From: Acidobacteriota bacterium
GTDB lineage: Bacteria; Acidobacteriota; Blastocatellia; Chloracidobacteriales; JADJPF01
Direction of reading: 5' to 3'
NCBI GenBank assembly: GCA_016213785.1
Contig: JACQZQ010000103.1
Coordinates: 58,356-122,355 of the forward strand
Length of the DNA: 64,000 nt
The position numbers and the translations under genes were made by a program. Below are positions 1 to 10,128 of the stretch, piece by piece. The first letter of the stretch is position 1. Every line of letters begins with the position of its first letter. The notes under the pieces were generated by a model. It saw nothing but the letters and a program-made list of their open reading frames with translations. It was not told where the DNA came from and did not search any database.

Positions 1-1416
1 ATTACCTAAAGTAATATTACTAGCAATATCTCCAGAAAACAGAAAAACATCTTGTAAAACTATCCCAAAAGCTTGACGTAGTTCTGCTAAGTCTAATTCT
101 TTAATATCAACCCCATCAAGTAAAATTTGACCTTTCTGAATATCATAAAAACGCATTAGCAAACTAGAAATAGTCGTTTTTCCTGCACCAGTATGTCCAA
201 CAATAGCAATAGATTCTCCTGGCTCAATACGAAAAGATAAATCTTTTAATACCCATTCCTCTTTTTTATAAGCAAACCATACATTACGAAATTCTATTGA
301 GCCTTTGATTTTGCTTAGCTTTTGCGCTTTTTCTGGGGAAGTAATAGTAATTGGGGTATCAAGTAGGCTAAAAACTCTTTCTGCTGAAGCCATTGCAGCT
401 TGAAGGATATTATATTTTTCGCTTAAGTCCATTATTGGTTCATAAAAGCGTTGAGTTGATTGAATAAAAAAGATTAAAGCTCCTAAAGTAAGGGCACCTG
501 AAAGTATTTGTAAACCTCCATACCAAATTATTAGCCCTGTTCCAAGGGCGCTAACCCAACTAATAGCAGGATAAAAAACAGCATAATAAAAAATAGTCTC
601 AACATTTACTTGACGATGTTCAGCATTTATAAGCTTAAACTGTTCAAACTCGCGAGCCTCACGGTTAAAAAGTTGAACAATTGTCATGCCCATAATGTGT
701 TCTTGTAAAAAAGAATTTAGTTTAGCAATCTTTACTCTTACCTTACGAAAACCTATAGAAGCATTTTTTCTAAACCAAGCTGTAACTAAAATCATTAAAG
801 GTAAGACAAGTAGCATAGCTATTGCCAAACGCCAGTTAACCAAAAAAAGAAAAACTAGTATACCTGTTAAAGTAAGAATATCTGTAACAAGCGCAACAAA
901 ACCAGAGGTCATTAACTCATTTAATGAATCAATATCAGTAGTTAGCCTAGTAATTAAACGCCCAACAGGATTTTGATCATAGAATTGTAAAGGGATTTGC
1001 TGAAATTTAGTAAATATTTGCTTACGCATATCCCTCATTATATATTGGCCCATTGAGTTAAGAATTACAGTTTGTAAGTAAGATAAGACAACCTCCATAA
1101 TTAATATAACTAAATAAAGACCAGTAAAAAACATCAAGGCTTCTACTAAACTAGGTTTATAGCCAGATATTTCAATTAAGTCTCGACTAATACGTGAAAC
1201 AAATGACAATTGCTTTTCAGTTGATGGTTTTAAGTAAAGATCTACAACCACCATTGTTACATTAAGCCCTATTAATGCAATAATTGAGTTAATTATTATT
1301 AAAGGAATAGCTACACCTACATAGAGACGATAGGGATATAAATAGCTAAGTAGTCTGCCTATTAAAACCCTATCATAAAGTTTCCCAGTTATTTCTTCTT
1401 CGTGTTGATTTGCCAT
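1..1416 (-). CDS. ABC exporter half-transporter, catalytic-side partner (partial, C-terminus outside window)
   Basis: The gene runs off the left edge; 472 codons are visible from an ATG at 1416-1414. The N-terminal ~300 residues are hydrophobic, like an exporter membrane domain, and contain the coupling-region text NPVGRLITRLTTDI. The nucleotide-binding domain follows, with Walker A GHTGAGKTT (near 195-221) and a Q-loop in the text VLQDVFLFSGDI. Signature and Walker B lie outside the window. Its ATG overlaps the TAA of the upstream exporter gene by one base (TAATG), so the two are probably translationally coupled and form a heterodimer of the LmrCD/BmrCD/TM287-288 kind. The substrate (drug, lipid or peptide) cannot be read from sequence. 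Confidence 0.9.
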   Translation of the reverse strand, partial: MANQHEEEITGKLYDRVLIGRLLSYLYPYRLYVGVAIPLIIINSIIALIGLNVTMVVVDLYLKPSTEKQLSFVSRISRDLIEISGYKPSLVEALMFFTGLYLVILIMEVVLSYLQTVILNSMGQYIMRDMRKQIFTKFQQIPLQFYDQNPVGRLITRLTTDIDSLNELMTSGFVALVTDILTLTGILVFLFLVNWRLAIAMLLVLPLMILVTAWFRKNASIGFRKVRVKIAKLNSFLQEHIMGMTIVQLFNREAREFEQFKLINAEHRQVNVETIFYYAVFYPAISWVSALGTGLIIWYGGLQILSGALTLGALIFFIQSTQRFYEPIMDLSEKYNILQAAMASAERVFSLLDTPITITSPEKAQKLSKIKGSIEFRNVWFAYKKEEWVLKDLSFRIEPGESIAIVGHTGAGKTTISSLLMRFYDIQKGQILLDGVDIKELDLAELRQAFGIVLQDVFLFSGDIASNITLGN

Positions 1417-3149
1417 TAGGTTGCTGCTAACTCCTCTTCTAGCAACTGTTTTTCATAAAGGGCAGCATAATCACCGCCTTTTGCAATTAAACTTTCGTGT
1501 GTGCCACGCTCAATTATTTCCCCATCAGAAAGTACAATAATTAAATCAGCCATTTTTACCGTAGAAATCCGGTGTGAGACTATAATACTAGTTCTACCCT
1601 TCATTACATTTTTTAAGTGTCCTAAGACTCTTTCTTCTGTTTCTGTATCTACGGCTGAAAGAGAATCATCTAGAATTAGGATCTGAGGTTGTCTTATTAA
1701 AGCACGAGCAATAGCAGTTCGTTGTTTTTGCCCACCAGAAAGAGTAATACCCCTTTCTCCGACTAAAGTTTCAAACTGTTTTGGGAAAGTTTCTATATCA
1801 ACAAGTAGTCCAGCTTGTTCAGCAGCCTTTTCAATATCTTGAGGATTAGTTTTATTAACACCAAAAGCAATATTTTCTGCAATTGTGTCACTAAAGAGAA
1901 AAGTGTCTTGAGGCACATAGCCTATAGATTCACGTAAAAGTGAAAGAGGTAGGTCTTTAATATCTTGACCATCAATAAAAAGCATTCCTTTTGGTGCTTG
2001 AAAAAGGCGAGGAATTAAATTAATTAAAGTAGATTTACCTGAACCAGTATGTCCAACAATAGCAATAGTTTGTCCTGAGGCTATTTTTAAGTTTATATTT
2101 TTAAGCACAGGCTTTTCTTTATAACTAAAGGTTAGATTACGAAACTCTATAGTGCCTTTAATTATTGATATAGTTGATTTTGGCTCATTTTTTATTGTCG
2201 CTTCTGTGTTTAGTATGGAATTAATTCGTTTAAGACTAGCCATTCCCCGTTGATAAAGACTTACAACATAACCAAGAGCTATCATAGGCCAAATAAGTAA
2301 TGTTAGATAAAGATTAAACTCTACAAATTTACCTAAACTAATAGCATTAGTTGCTACTAAATTACCTCCATACCAAAGGGTAAGAACTGAGCCTAAACCA
2401 ACAAGTGAGCGTAGTAGCGGGCCAAAAAGAGCTTGGACTTTAATTAAACCTAAATTACGACCAACAAACTCTTCATTTAAGTCTCCAAATTTTTCTATTT
2501 CATAGTTTTCTCTAACATAAGCACGAATTACTCTAGTACCTGTAAGATTTTCCTGTACTCTAGCGGTAATTGAAGAAAAATGTTCTTGAATTTTTTCAAA
2601 ACGATTATGAATTTGAGTAGAAAAAAAGTTTGTTACTATTGCAACTCCTAAAAAACTTATTACTACTAAAACTGTTAGTTTAAGGCTAATAGCAATCATT
2701 ACAGGAATAGCAATTAAAGAAACCACTATAGTGTTAAGAAAGTACATTATTGCAGGCCCTACTAACATTCTTACTGCATTAAGGTCATTAGTAGCCCTAG
2801 CCATTAAATCGCCTACACGGTTTTGCTGGAAAAAATCTAAAGATAATTTTTGTAAGTGGTCATAATAATCATTACGCAGATCATTTTCTATATCGCGGGA
2901 CATTACTACTAAAATCCATCGTTGGCTATAAAGAAAAATACCTCTTAAAGTGGCTACACCTAAAAGAAGCCCTCCATAAGTAATTAATTTTTGTTGGGTT
3001 ATTTGAAGTTGTAGATCATCAATGGCTAAACTAATAATTTTTGGAGACAGTAAACCAAAAATAGCCGTAAAAAGCACTGATAAACAGCCAAGTAAGAGTT
3101 TACCCCAATAACGTTTGTAATAGGTAAGTATTCGATCACTATTTGACAT
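1416..3149 (-). CDS. ABC exporter half-transporter with degenerate catalytic site
   Basis: 577 residues, the usual length of a fused membrane-ATPase half exporter. About six membrane segments fill residues 1-310; the ATPase domain follows with Walker A GHTGSGKST, Q-loop VPQDTFLF, signature LSGGQKQRTAIARAL, Walker B LILDDSLSAVD and switch histidine SHRIS. The residue after the Walker B aspartate is Asp, not the usual catalytic Glu. This is the hallmark of the non-catalytic half of heterodimeric exporters such as BmrC and TM287. The partner gene overlaps its stop codon. No strong Shine-Dalgarno is visible before the ATG. Likely an inner-membrane multidrug or lipid exporter; substrate unknown. 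Confidence 0.93.
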   Translation of the reverse strand: MSNSDRILTYYKRYWGKLLLGCLSVLFTAIFGLLSPKIISLAIDDLQLQITQQKLITYGGLLLGVATLRGIFLYSQRWILVVMSRDIENDLRNDYYDHLQKLSLDFFQQNRVGDLMARATNDLNAVRMLVGPAIMYFLNTIVVSLIAIPVMIAISLKLTVLVVISFLGVAIVTNFFSTQIHNRFEKIQEHFSSITARVQENLTGTRVIRAYVRENYEIEKFGDLNEEFVGRNLGLIKVQALFGPLLRSLVGLGSVLTLWYGGNLVATNAISLGKFVEFNLYLTLLIWPMIALGYVVSLYQRGMASLKRINSILNTEATIKNEPKSTISIIKGTIEFRNLTFSYKEKPVLKNINLKIASGQTIAIVGHTGSGKSTLINLIPRLFQAPKGMLFIDGQDIKDLPLSLLRESIGYVPQDTFLFSDTIAENIAFGVNKTNPQDIEKAAEQAGLLVDIETFPKQFETLVGERGITLSGGQKQRTAIARALIRQPQILILDDSLSAVDTETEERVLGHLKNVMKGRTSIIVSHRISTVKMADLIIVLSDGEIIERGTHESLIAKGGDYAALYEKQLLEEELAAT

Positions 3150-3230
3150 AAGAATTAAAAATGACTCTACTCGCTTTGATTATTTTTGGCAACTAGCTAA
3201 AGCTTTTATGAGGAAGAACTATAGATAAGT

Positions 3231-3476
3231 CTATGTTTTTTTTATAGTTGTAGGAAGAGGCTGGTTTTCAGATAAAAATTGTTTATTATATTTCTCTATA
3301 CGCTTACTTAAAGTATTACGATGTACGCCAAGCTGTTCGCTTGCTTTAGAAATGTTTCCTCGATGATAGGCTAAGACCTTTAATATAAAGACCTTTTCAA
3401 ATTCAGCTAAGGCATCTTCAAATAAAATGCCCCGCTCAATCATTTCATCAATTAAACCCTCTAATTTATCGCGCAT
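3231..3476 (-). CDS. Small Fis-type helix-turn-helix regulator
   Basis: 81 residues. Residues about 25-65 match the Fis-type HTH (HTH_8) seen at the C-terminus of NtrC-family activators and in Fis, with recognition-helix text LGVHRNTLSKRI. There is no AAA+ or receiver domain, so this is a free-standing DNA-binding protein, probably a dimer. It starts 8 bases after the purC stop on the same strand and is likely co-transcribed with it. The target is unknown. The final ~18 residues are a polar tail. Confidence 0.8.
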   Translation of the reverse strand: MRDKLEGLIDEMIERGILFEDALAEFEKVFILKVLAYHRGNISKASEQLGVHRNTLSKRIEKYNKQFLSENQPLPTTIKKT

Positions 3477-3484
3477 GCAAAATC

Positions 3485-4378
3485 CTAATTTGCTAGCTTA
3501 AGACCTGTTAATAAGTAATAAGCATCGTTATATTTTTGACTAGTTGCAGAAACTATTTCTGCTGGTAATTCTGGTGCAGGAGGTTGTTTATCCCAGGTTA
3601 GAGTCTCTAAGTAATCTCTTACATATTGTTTATCAAAAGAAGGCTGACTAGCCCCAACTCTGTAAGAGCTTTTAGCCCAAAACCTTGATGAGTCTGGGGT
3701 TAGGACTTCATCAATTAAAATAATTTTATTGTCTAATAAACCAAACTCTAGTTTTGTATCAGCAATAATTATCCCTTTAGACATAGCATAATTAGCTGCT
3801 TTTTGATAAATACTTAAGGTTAATTCTTTTAGTCTAAAAGTTAATTCTTGACCAATTAAATCTGCCATTTTACTTTCAGAGATATTTTCATCATGCCCTG
3901 ATTCTGCTTTAGTTGCAGGAGTAAAAATTGGCTCTCTTAACTTTTCGGATTCTTCTAAATTGGCAGGTAATTTTATACCACAAACAAAATTACTATTTTT
4001 ATATTCTTTCCAACCAGAACCAGATAAATATCCTCGTGCAACACACTCTATAGCAATTGCTTCTGTACGATGTACCAACATAGACCGCCCAGCTAATTCT
4101 TCAGAATACTTTTGGGCTACTTTAGGATAATCACTAGTTTTGGCTGTAATTAAATGGTTTTCAACTACATCCTTTAAGAAGTCAAACCAAAATAATGACA
4201 TTTGGTTAAGCACAATGCCTTTTTCTGGAATTGCATTAGGTAAAATACAATCAAAGGCAGAAATACGATCTGTAGCAACTATAAGTAATTGCTCCTCAAT
4301 ATCATAAACATCTCGAACTTTACCACGTCTAAATAGTGATAAGTCTGTAAAATTAGTAGAATAAACTAGTTTATTAAT
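3485..4378 (-). CDS. purC: Phosphoribosylaminoimidazole-succinocarboxamide synthase, apparent ATT start
   Basis: SAICAR synthase, the ATP-dependent joining of aspartate to CAIR in purine biosynthesis. Both family signatures are present: CVARGYLSGSGWKEY and LIDEVLTPDSSRFW. The first in-frame ATG (4213) would remove the conserved ATP-binding N-terminus. Translating upstream in the same frame gives the expected family text (RRGKVRDVYD, then VATDRISAFD, then LPNAIPEKG), up to an in-frame TAA at 4390-4388. No ATG, GTG or TTG lies between that TAA and the conserved region. The best initiator is the ATT at 4378-4376, five bases after GAGG, giving 297 residues, normal for the family. Either an AUU start is used or there is a sequence error. 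Function is firm; the start is inferred. Confidence 0.9.
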   Translation of the reverse strand: MNKLVYSTNFTDLSLFRRGKVRDVYDIEEQLLIVATDRISAFDCILPNAIPEKGIVLNQMSLFWFDFLKDVVENHLITAKTSDYPKVAQKYSEELAGRSMLVHRTEAIAIECVARGYLSGSGWKEYKNSNFVCGIKLPANLEESEKLREPIFTPATKAESGHDENISESKMADLIGQELTFRLKELTLSIYQKAANYAMSKGIIIADTKLEFGLLDNKIILIDEVLTPDSSRFWAKSSYRVGASQPSFDKQYVRDYLETLTWDKQPPAPELPAEIVSATSQKYNDAYYLLTGLKLAN

Positions 4379-4690
4379 AATAACCTCTTAAAGATAGGAA
4401 GGTAAGGACTTACCCAATTATTTGAATAACCTATAATTTTTGTCAAGCCTACTAAGACAACCTAGGTTAAGTACCAAGAAAAAGCTCTTGCCTGCTAAAA
4501 AACTGCTTTTAAATTTGATCAATCAAAAAAGGAACTTTATAATTTCTCTTTTAATTCACTTAAATGTTATTTATAGTTGCATAGTTAATTACTCAAACAT
4601 AGTTTTACCCATTAAAAATAAAGCTAAGCCAGTTTTATTATTAATGGCTAAAAACTTTTATTAACAACTCTTAGCAAAAGACTACAAATT
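4379..4690. other. Divergent intergenic region purC / uvrB
   Basis: AT-rich spacer between two divergently read genes, so it should hold promoters for both. The purC Shine-Dalgarno-like AAGAGG lies at its left end (4384-4389, minus strand). A 74-codon plus-strand reading frame at 4440-4664 looks like chance: low-complexity Leu/Lys/Asn content and no ribosome site. I see no RNA gene. Confidence 0.5.
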
Positions 4691-6679
4691 ATGAAATTCG
4701 AGCTTATTTCTGATTATCAACCTCGTGGCGATCAGCCAGCAGCAATTAAAGAACTAGTTAAAAACTTAAGTTCTGGTGAAAAATACCAAGTCTTACTTGG
4801 TATAACTGGCTCAGGAAAAACCTACACTATTGCGTCGGTAATTGAAAAATTACAACGCCCTGTGTTGGTTATGGCACATAATAAAACACTAGCTGCACAG
4901 CTTTTTCAAGAATTTAAGACTTTTTTCCCTAAAAATGCTGTAGAGTATTTTGTTAGTTATTATGATTACTATCAACCAGAAGCTTATGTACCTTCAACAG
5001 ATACTTATATAGAAAAAGAAGCTACTATTAATGATGAAATTGATCGCTTACGTCTTTCTGCTACTTGTTCGCTTTTTGAAAGACGTGATTGCATTATTGT
5101 TGCTTCTGTTTCTTGTATTTATGGTATAGGCGACCCTCAATCTTACTATGGAATGCTATTTTTTGTTGAGCCAGGTCAGCAAATTACCCGCACAGAACTA
5201 TTAAAAAAACTAGTAGAACTACAATATGAACGTAATGATCTTTCTTTTGAAAGAGGTAAATTTAGAGTTCGTGGAGATATTGTAGAAATTTATCCTAGCT
5301 ACCAAGATAAAGCCATTAGAATTGAGTTTTGGGGTGATGAAGTAGACTCCATTTCTACTATAGACCCACTCTTAGGAGAAGTCTTAACAAAACATAATGG
5401 TAGAATGCCTATTTATCCTCGCTCCCACTTTGTTATGCCTAAACATATTATTAAAAGGGCTGTTCAGACCATCAAAGAAGAGCTAGAGGATTGGGAACCT
5501 AAGCTTATTGCTCAAAATAAACTATTAGAATCTCAAAGACTTCATGAAAGAACTATCTATGATCTTGAGATGATAAAAGAGTTAGGTTTTTGTAGAGGAA
5601 TTGAGAATTATTCCCGCCATTTAACAGGTAAAAAACCTGGTGAACATCCACCAACACTTTTTGATTATTTGCCTGAAGATGCTTTGATTGTGATTGATGA
5701 AAGCCATCAATCAGTCCCTCAAGTACGAGGAATGTATAATGGAGATCGCTCTAGAAAACAAACTTTAGTTGACTATGGATTTCGTCTTCCCTCTGCAATG
5801 GATAACCGACCATTAAAATTTGAAGAATGGGAAAATACAGTTAATCAATGTGTTTTTGTATCAGCAACACCTGGAGTATATGAACTTAATAAAACCCAAG
5901 GAGAAATTGTAGAACAATTAATTCGTCCTACTGGACTTCTAGATCCAAAAGTATTTGTTAGACCTGTAAAAGGACAAATCGACGATCTTTTAGAAGAAAT
6001 TAGAATCTCTATTTCTAGAAATGAACGTGTTCTAGTAACTACATTAACTAAAAAAATGGCAGAAAATCTATCTGAATATTATGCAGATATAGGAATTCGT
6101 GTTCGCTACCTTCACTCAGAAATAGAGACTTTAGAAAGAATTAAAATCCTTAGAGATTTACGTCGTGCAGACTTTGATGTTTTAATAGGAATAAACCTTC
6201 TGCGCGAAGGTTTAGACCTCCCAGAAGTTTCTCTAGTTGCAATTTTAGATGCAGATAAAGAAGGTTTTCTACGTAGTCAATCGTCATTAATCCAAACCAT
6301 AGGACGAGCAGCTAGAAATGTAAATGGCAGAGCAATACTTTATGCAGATAAAATTACAGATTCAATGCGTTATGCAATTGATGAAACTGCCCGCCGTCGT
6401 GCAATTCAAGAAAAATTTAACCAAGAAAATAACATTATTCCACAAACAATAGTTAAACCAATTGAAGCAACTTTGGTAACAGCTTATGAGGCTGATTACT
6501 TTAAGGTTCCTTTAGAACTTGATCAATTCGAGGAATACACTACACAAAATTTAGAAGAGACAATTAAAAAACTAGAATTTGAAATGCGAGAGTCAGCTAA
6601 AAAGCTAGAGTTTGAACGTGCAGCAGAAGTTCGTGATAAGCTTAAATATCTTCGTGAAAGGGCTTTAGAGCTAAAATAG
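4691..6679 (+). CDS. uvrB: Excinuclease ABC subunit B
   Basis: DNA-damage recognition helicase of nucleotide excision repair, which loads on DNA with UvrA and recruits UvrC. 662 residues, typical length. Walker A is at about 37-44 (GITGSGKT). The beta-hairpin region that threads between the strands is around residues 92-115, with text [19 protein letters not shown]. The helicase DESH box is near 337-340. Helicase motif V/VI text is present ([22 protein letters not shown]). The C-terminal UVR motif that binds UvrC spans about 622-657. The gene stands alone, with weak ribosome-site sequence before the ATG. Confidence 0.98.
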   Translation: MKFELISDYQPRGDQPAAIKELVKNLSSGEKYQVLLGITGSGKTYTIASVIEKLQRPVLVMAHNKTLAAQLFQEFKTFFPKNAVEYFVSYYDYYQPEAYVPSTDTYIEKEATINDEIDRLRLSATCSLFERRDCIIVASVSCIYGIGDPQSYYGMLFFVEPGQQITRTELLKKLVELQYERNDLSFERGKFRVRGDIVEIYPSYQDKAIRIEFWGDEVDSISTIDPLLGEVLTKHNGRMPIYPRSHFVMPKHIIKRAVQTIKEELEDWEPKLIAQNKLLESQRLHERTIYDLEMIKELGFCRGIENYSRHLTGKKPGEHPPTLFDYLPEDALIVIDESHQSVPQVRGMYNGDRSRKQTLVDYGFRLPSAMDNRPLKFEEWENTVNQCVFVSATPGVYELNKTQGEIVEQLIRPTGLLDPKVFVRPVKGQIDDLLEEIRISISRNERVLVTTLTKKMAENLSEYYADIGIRVRYLHSEIETLERIKILRDLRRADFDVLIGINLLREGLDLPEVSLVAILDADKEGFLRSQSSLIQTIGRAARNVNGRAILYADKITDSMRYAIDETARRRAIQEKFNQENNIIPQTIVKPIEATLVTAYEADYFKVPLELDQFEEYTTQNLEETIKKLEFEMRESAKKLEFERAAEVRDKLKYLRERALELK

Positions 6680-6761
6680 TCAATAAAATATTTACCCTAC
6701 CTAATTATTTTTACTTATTTTATTTTTAAAATATTAGGTAGTATTCTTATTTCTACTGCTA

Positions 6762-6770
6762 TGCTATAAT
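6762..6770 (+). promoter_or_regulatory. Extended -10 promoter element
   Basis: TGCTATAAT, a perfect extended -10 (TGN-TATAAT), lies 32 bases before the ATG of the peptidase_MA/TPR gene at 6802. No good -35 is seen, which fits an extended -10 promoter. A Shine-Dalgarno GGAGG follows at about 6792-6796. Confidence 0.45.
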
Positions 6771-6801
6771 TTGGCACTTAGCTAACTGTTTAGGAGGTAT
6801 T

Positions 6802-8712
6802 ATGGCGAAACGAATTATTACTGCTATTATTTTTCTCGCCGTATGTTTTAACACCCCAAACCTATCCTATAGCCAAAATAGCCCAAATCAAAACACTCCC
6901 AAAAAACAATTAGAACAAATAGAAACTCTTCAAAATACAGAATGGCTATTAGTTAATACAGAGCATTTTGCTATAGTTAGCAATACTGATCCAGAACGAG
7001 CCAAATTAATTGCTTATAAACTTGAGCAATACCGTTATATATTCTCTTTACTAACCCCAAGTTTAGTAGCTACAACGCCTATACCTGCCAAAGTCCATGT
7101 ATATAAAGATAGTTCATCTTATCTAGCTGGACTCCCAAAAGTGGAAGGACAAGTAATTTCTGGTTATCTCCAACGAGGTTCAGACATAATTTCAATAAAT
7201 GATCTATTTAATATTACAGATAGTGTTTCCTACCATGAGTACACTCACTTACTAACTCGTAATGATATAACTTATCCTCTTTGGTTTTCTGAAGGAATTG
7301 CTGAGTTTTATGAAACAATTGAAGTTTATGATAAACAAGTGAGGATTGGGGATATTAATCCTAGCAGGCTAAATTTACTTAAGCTAGGAACATTAATCCC
7401 TTTAGAAAAAATGTTAAGTTTTCGCAGTTATAATCAAGTATTAAAAGAAACCTCTCTAGACCTCTTTTATGCACAATCTTGGTTTTTTACACATTATATG
7501 ATGATGGATGATGAGCGTAGAGCAAAACTAATAGACTTTCTTAATCGTCAAGCTAATGAACAATCAGTTCAGTCGGCTTTTAAGGAGGCTTTTAAGTGTG
7601 ATTTTGAAAAGCTAGAAGAAAACTTAAATGCTTATTTAGCCATATCTAAATTTAAGGTTTTTACTTTTGAGTTTGACCCAAGTAAAGTAGATAGTGATGT
7701 TGAAATTATTTCTTTATCAGAAGAAGATAAAATAAAGAAATTAAAAGAGTTGCCCCAAAATACTTCTAATTCACCTAACCTATCTTTTACATTACAAAAA
7801 AATAAAAATACTAATACCATAGCTATAATCCCAAACTTTTCTGAATTTAGTAAAACCTTCTCTCTAAAAACTATCCTAAATGATAGACCCGTAGGACTTC
7901 CCCCTAATAATCCTGAACAGACGGCTAAAACCAAAGAAGCTTTACAGAGATTTAATTTAGCTAATCAACTTATTGAAGAAAATAAAAAAGATGAAGCATT
8001 AGCTGAGTATGAAAAAGTAATTACGTTAGATAATGAGTTTGCGCCTGCTTATATGCAAATAGGTAATATATACTCAGAGAAAAAACTTTATGATTTGGCT
8101 AGATTAGCTTATGAAAAAGCTAGAACTGTTGCCCCAAGTTATGCAGGAACTTATTTAAATCTAGCTGTTACACAATATGAACAAGGAAAGATAGATGATG
8201 CAGAAAGCTCTTTTCGTACAGCGCTTTCACTTTATCCTTCAAGTGCTGCTTCTCATTTAGGATTAGGTAATATATACTTGCAAAAACGCGATTATGCCCG
8301 TGCTCGTAATGAATTTAATAAGACATTAAGTCTTGTTCGCGGTAAAGGATTAGAAGCACTTAATGCTCAAATAGGTTTAGGAGCAGTGCATTTTTACCAA
8401 GGTTTTTATGAAAAAGCCAAAGAAAATTACTCTGCAGCAATCAAAATAGATAATTATAATGGAACTTGGCATAGAGCCTATGGTGATAGTTGTATGATGC
8501 TTAAACAATATGATCAAGCAAAGGTTGCTTATTTACGTGCAATAGGATTAAACTCTAGAGACACTAAAGCTAAAGCTAGCTTAGAGTGGATAGAGAAAAA
8601 TGATGAGTATTTACGTAAAAATGAAGAATATTTGCGTAACACCAAACAAAAAAACTCAATAAAACCTAAAGTAGAACCTGCAAAAAACAATTTTTTAAGT
8701 AAAAAGCGATAA
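6802..8712 (+). CDS. Secreted peptidase_MA-like metallopeptidase with TPR tail
   Basis: 636 residues. A signal peptide covers about 1-25 (ending near LSYSQ), so the protein is exported. Residues about 45-260 match the peptidase_MA family of gluzincins: the zinc motif HEYTH is followed about 25 residues later by WFSEGIAEFYE, which supplies the third ligand Glu. From about residue 370 a run of TPR repeats is visible (for example NKKDEALAEYEKVITLDNEF), ending in a Lys/Asn-rich tail. It probably works in the periplasm or at the envelope as a protease or protein-binding scaffold. Substrate unknown. It is followed by another exported protein on the same strand but 94 bases away. Confidence 0.85.
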   Translation: MAKRIITAIIFLAVCFNTPNLSYSQNSPNQNTPKKQLEQIETLQNTEWLLVNTEHFAIVSNTDPERAKLIAYKLEQYRYIFSLLTPSLVATTPIPAKVHVYKDSSSYLAGLPKVEGQVISGYLQRGSDIISINDLFNITDSVSYHEYTHLLTRNDITYPLWFSEGIAEFYETIEVYDKQVRIGDINPSRLNLLKLGTLIPLEKMLSFRSYNQVLKETSLDLFYAQSWFFTHYMMMDDERRAKLIDFLNRQANEQSVQSAFKEAFKCDFEKLEENLNAYLAISKFKVFTFEFDPSKVDSDVEIISLSEEDKIKKLKELPQNTSNSPNLSFTLQKNKNTNTIAIIPNFSEFSKTFSLKTILNDRPVGLPPNNPEQTAKTKEALQRFNLANQLIEENKKDEALAEYEKVITLDNEFAPAYMQIGNIYSEKKLYDLARLAYEKARTVAPSYAGTYLNLAVTQYEQGKIDDAESSFRTALSLYPSSAASHLGLGNIYLQKRDYARARNEFNKTLSLVRGKGLEALNAQIGLGAVHFYQGFYEKAKENYSAAIKIDNYNGTWHRAYGDSCMMLKQYDQAKVAYLRAIGLNSRDTKAKASLEWIEKNDEYLRKNEEYLRNTKQKNSIKPKVEPAKNNFLSKKR

Positions 8713-8806
8713 TTCCCTTTATTGCTAAGTAAAATTTTTGTTTAACTTGCTGTTAAGTTTTTCTAAACCTAAATGATTTAACTTTGATAGCTTGAGAGGG
8801 GCAACT

Positions 8807-10111
8807 ATGTTATCAAAAGCCTTAAGTAAACGATGGATTACTTTATTATTTTTAGTATTCTTAGCAGGTTTATATGTGACAGGAAGAGCGCAAGAAATGG
8901 TGGCAGAACGTAAAAAAGCCCCTGAATTAATTCAAGTCACCCCCCAAGAAGTAACCCCCGGAACAGAAATAGAAATAGAAGGTTATCGTTTAGGCTGGCC
9001 TCAACTAAAAGATACTCAAGTGGTTTTTTGGCAAAATGCTATCCCCTATACTACTTATCCAACTGGCGGAGGCTGGCAAGCTAAAGACATTGATAATGGG
9101 CTACAACAAATGAAAGTAGTAGTCCCTCAAGGAATTAACCCTGGTTTTTGCTCTCTAGTTGTTGAAGCCAATGGTTTTGATAGTATCCCAATCCCTTTAG
9201 AAATAGGTTTATCAATTAATCCTCCTATAATTACAGAAACTAACTCTCGTTGGGTTGCACCTGGAGAAGTTGTTTGGGTTAAAGGTACTGGATTTGGAGT
9301 TTTTGATGAAATTGAACTTATTGATTCTAAAGGAGAATTCTACTATATCAACCCAGGCTCAACTTCTTCTGCTATTAAAGTAGCATTTAACCTACCACCT
9401 AATGTTGCTGAAGGCGAAGCACTAGTTCGTGTTATTGAACATCGTAGTGGAAAAAACCAACCTAGTAATCCAATCCCTGTAATGATTAGTCGTGGCCCTG
9501 TTCCACTAGAATTAATGGCTAATTGGCTTCCTGGTGTTGCTGCTGGTCAATGGTTGGATTTAGTAATTGCTAGTTTTAAGCCACTAGAGAAAGCAGATAA
9601 AGCCGAAATCCTTTTTAATCAAGGAGAACAGCCTGTTGTAGTAGAAATTCAAGGAAATACTTACCCTAGAGTTCATATACCTAATCAGTTATTACCAGGC
9701 AATGTTAAAATCTCTACTAGAACTTGGATAAAAAATAAAGCCTCTGTTTGGTCAGACCCTATAGATTATACTCTACGTAATGAACCTGTACCTCCTAGTG
9801 TAATTAGTATGGAAATAGTTGGATGGAATGAGCCTATTTACCTTGGCCCCACAACACCAAAAACTTTCAATTTACAAGGTGGTGATACTTTAGTATTAAG
9901 AGGGAATTTCCCTGTTTCAAATACTAATAAATTAAGATTAGTCTTAAGAAATAGTGCTAATACTATTTCTTTAATACCTACTTTTCTTGACCCAGGAAGC
10001 ATAAAAGTAAAATTGCCCAATAATTTGTTAGGCGAAGATTGGGAACTAACACTTAAAAGTACAGAAAATAAAGCGTTTAGCAAACTACCAATAAATTTAC
10101 ATATCAATTAA
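8807..10111 (+). CDS. Exported IPT/TIG-domain protein
   Basis: 434 residues from the ATG at 8807. That start is preferred over an upstream TTG at 8792 because a GAGAGGGG ribosome site sits between them. An N-terminal signal peptide or anchor (about 8-30) ends near TGRAQ. The rest is beta-rich with several immunoglobulin-like IPT/TIG modules, recognisable by openings such as ELIQVTPQEVTPGTEIEIEG and the matching segment near residues 140-170. No catalytic motif is seen. Likely a cell-surface or periplasmic structural or adhesive protein. It ends 17 bases before the next gene and may be co-transcribed with it. Confidence 0.75.
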   Translation: MLSKALSKRWITLLFLVFLAGLYVTGRAQEMVAERKKAPELIQVTPQEVTPGTEIEIEGYRLGWPQLKDTQVVFWQNAIPYTTYPTGGGWQAKDIDNGLQQMKVVVPQGINPGFCSLVVEANGFDSIPIPLEIGLSINPPIITETNSRWVAPGEVVWVKGTGFGVFDEIELIDSKGEFYYINPGSTSSAIKVAFNLPPNVAEGEALVRVIEHRSGKNQPSNPIPVMISRGPVPLELMANWLPGVAAGQWLDLVIASFKPLEKADKAEILFNQGEQPVVVEIQGNTYPRVHIPNQLLPGNVKISTRTWIKNKASVWSDPIDYTLRNEPVPPSVISMEIVGWNEPIYLGPTTPKTFNLQGGDTLVLRGNFPVSNTNKLRLVLRNSANTISLIPTFLDPGSIKVKLPNNLLGEDWELTLKSTENKAFSKLPINLHIN

Positions 10112-10128
10112 GCTATTTAATTTACCTT

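Noticed and set aside
686..976. Plus-strand 96-codon reading frame inside the first ABC exporter gene
   Set aside because: It is antisense to a strong coding frame and has no ribosome site or family similarity.
4440..4664. 74-codon frame between purC and uvrB
   Set aside because: Low-complexity composition and no ribosome site; lies in the promoter region of two divergent genes.
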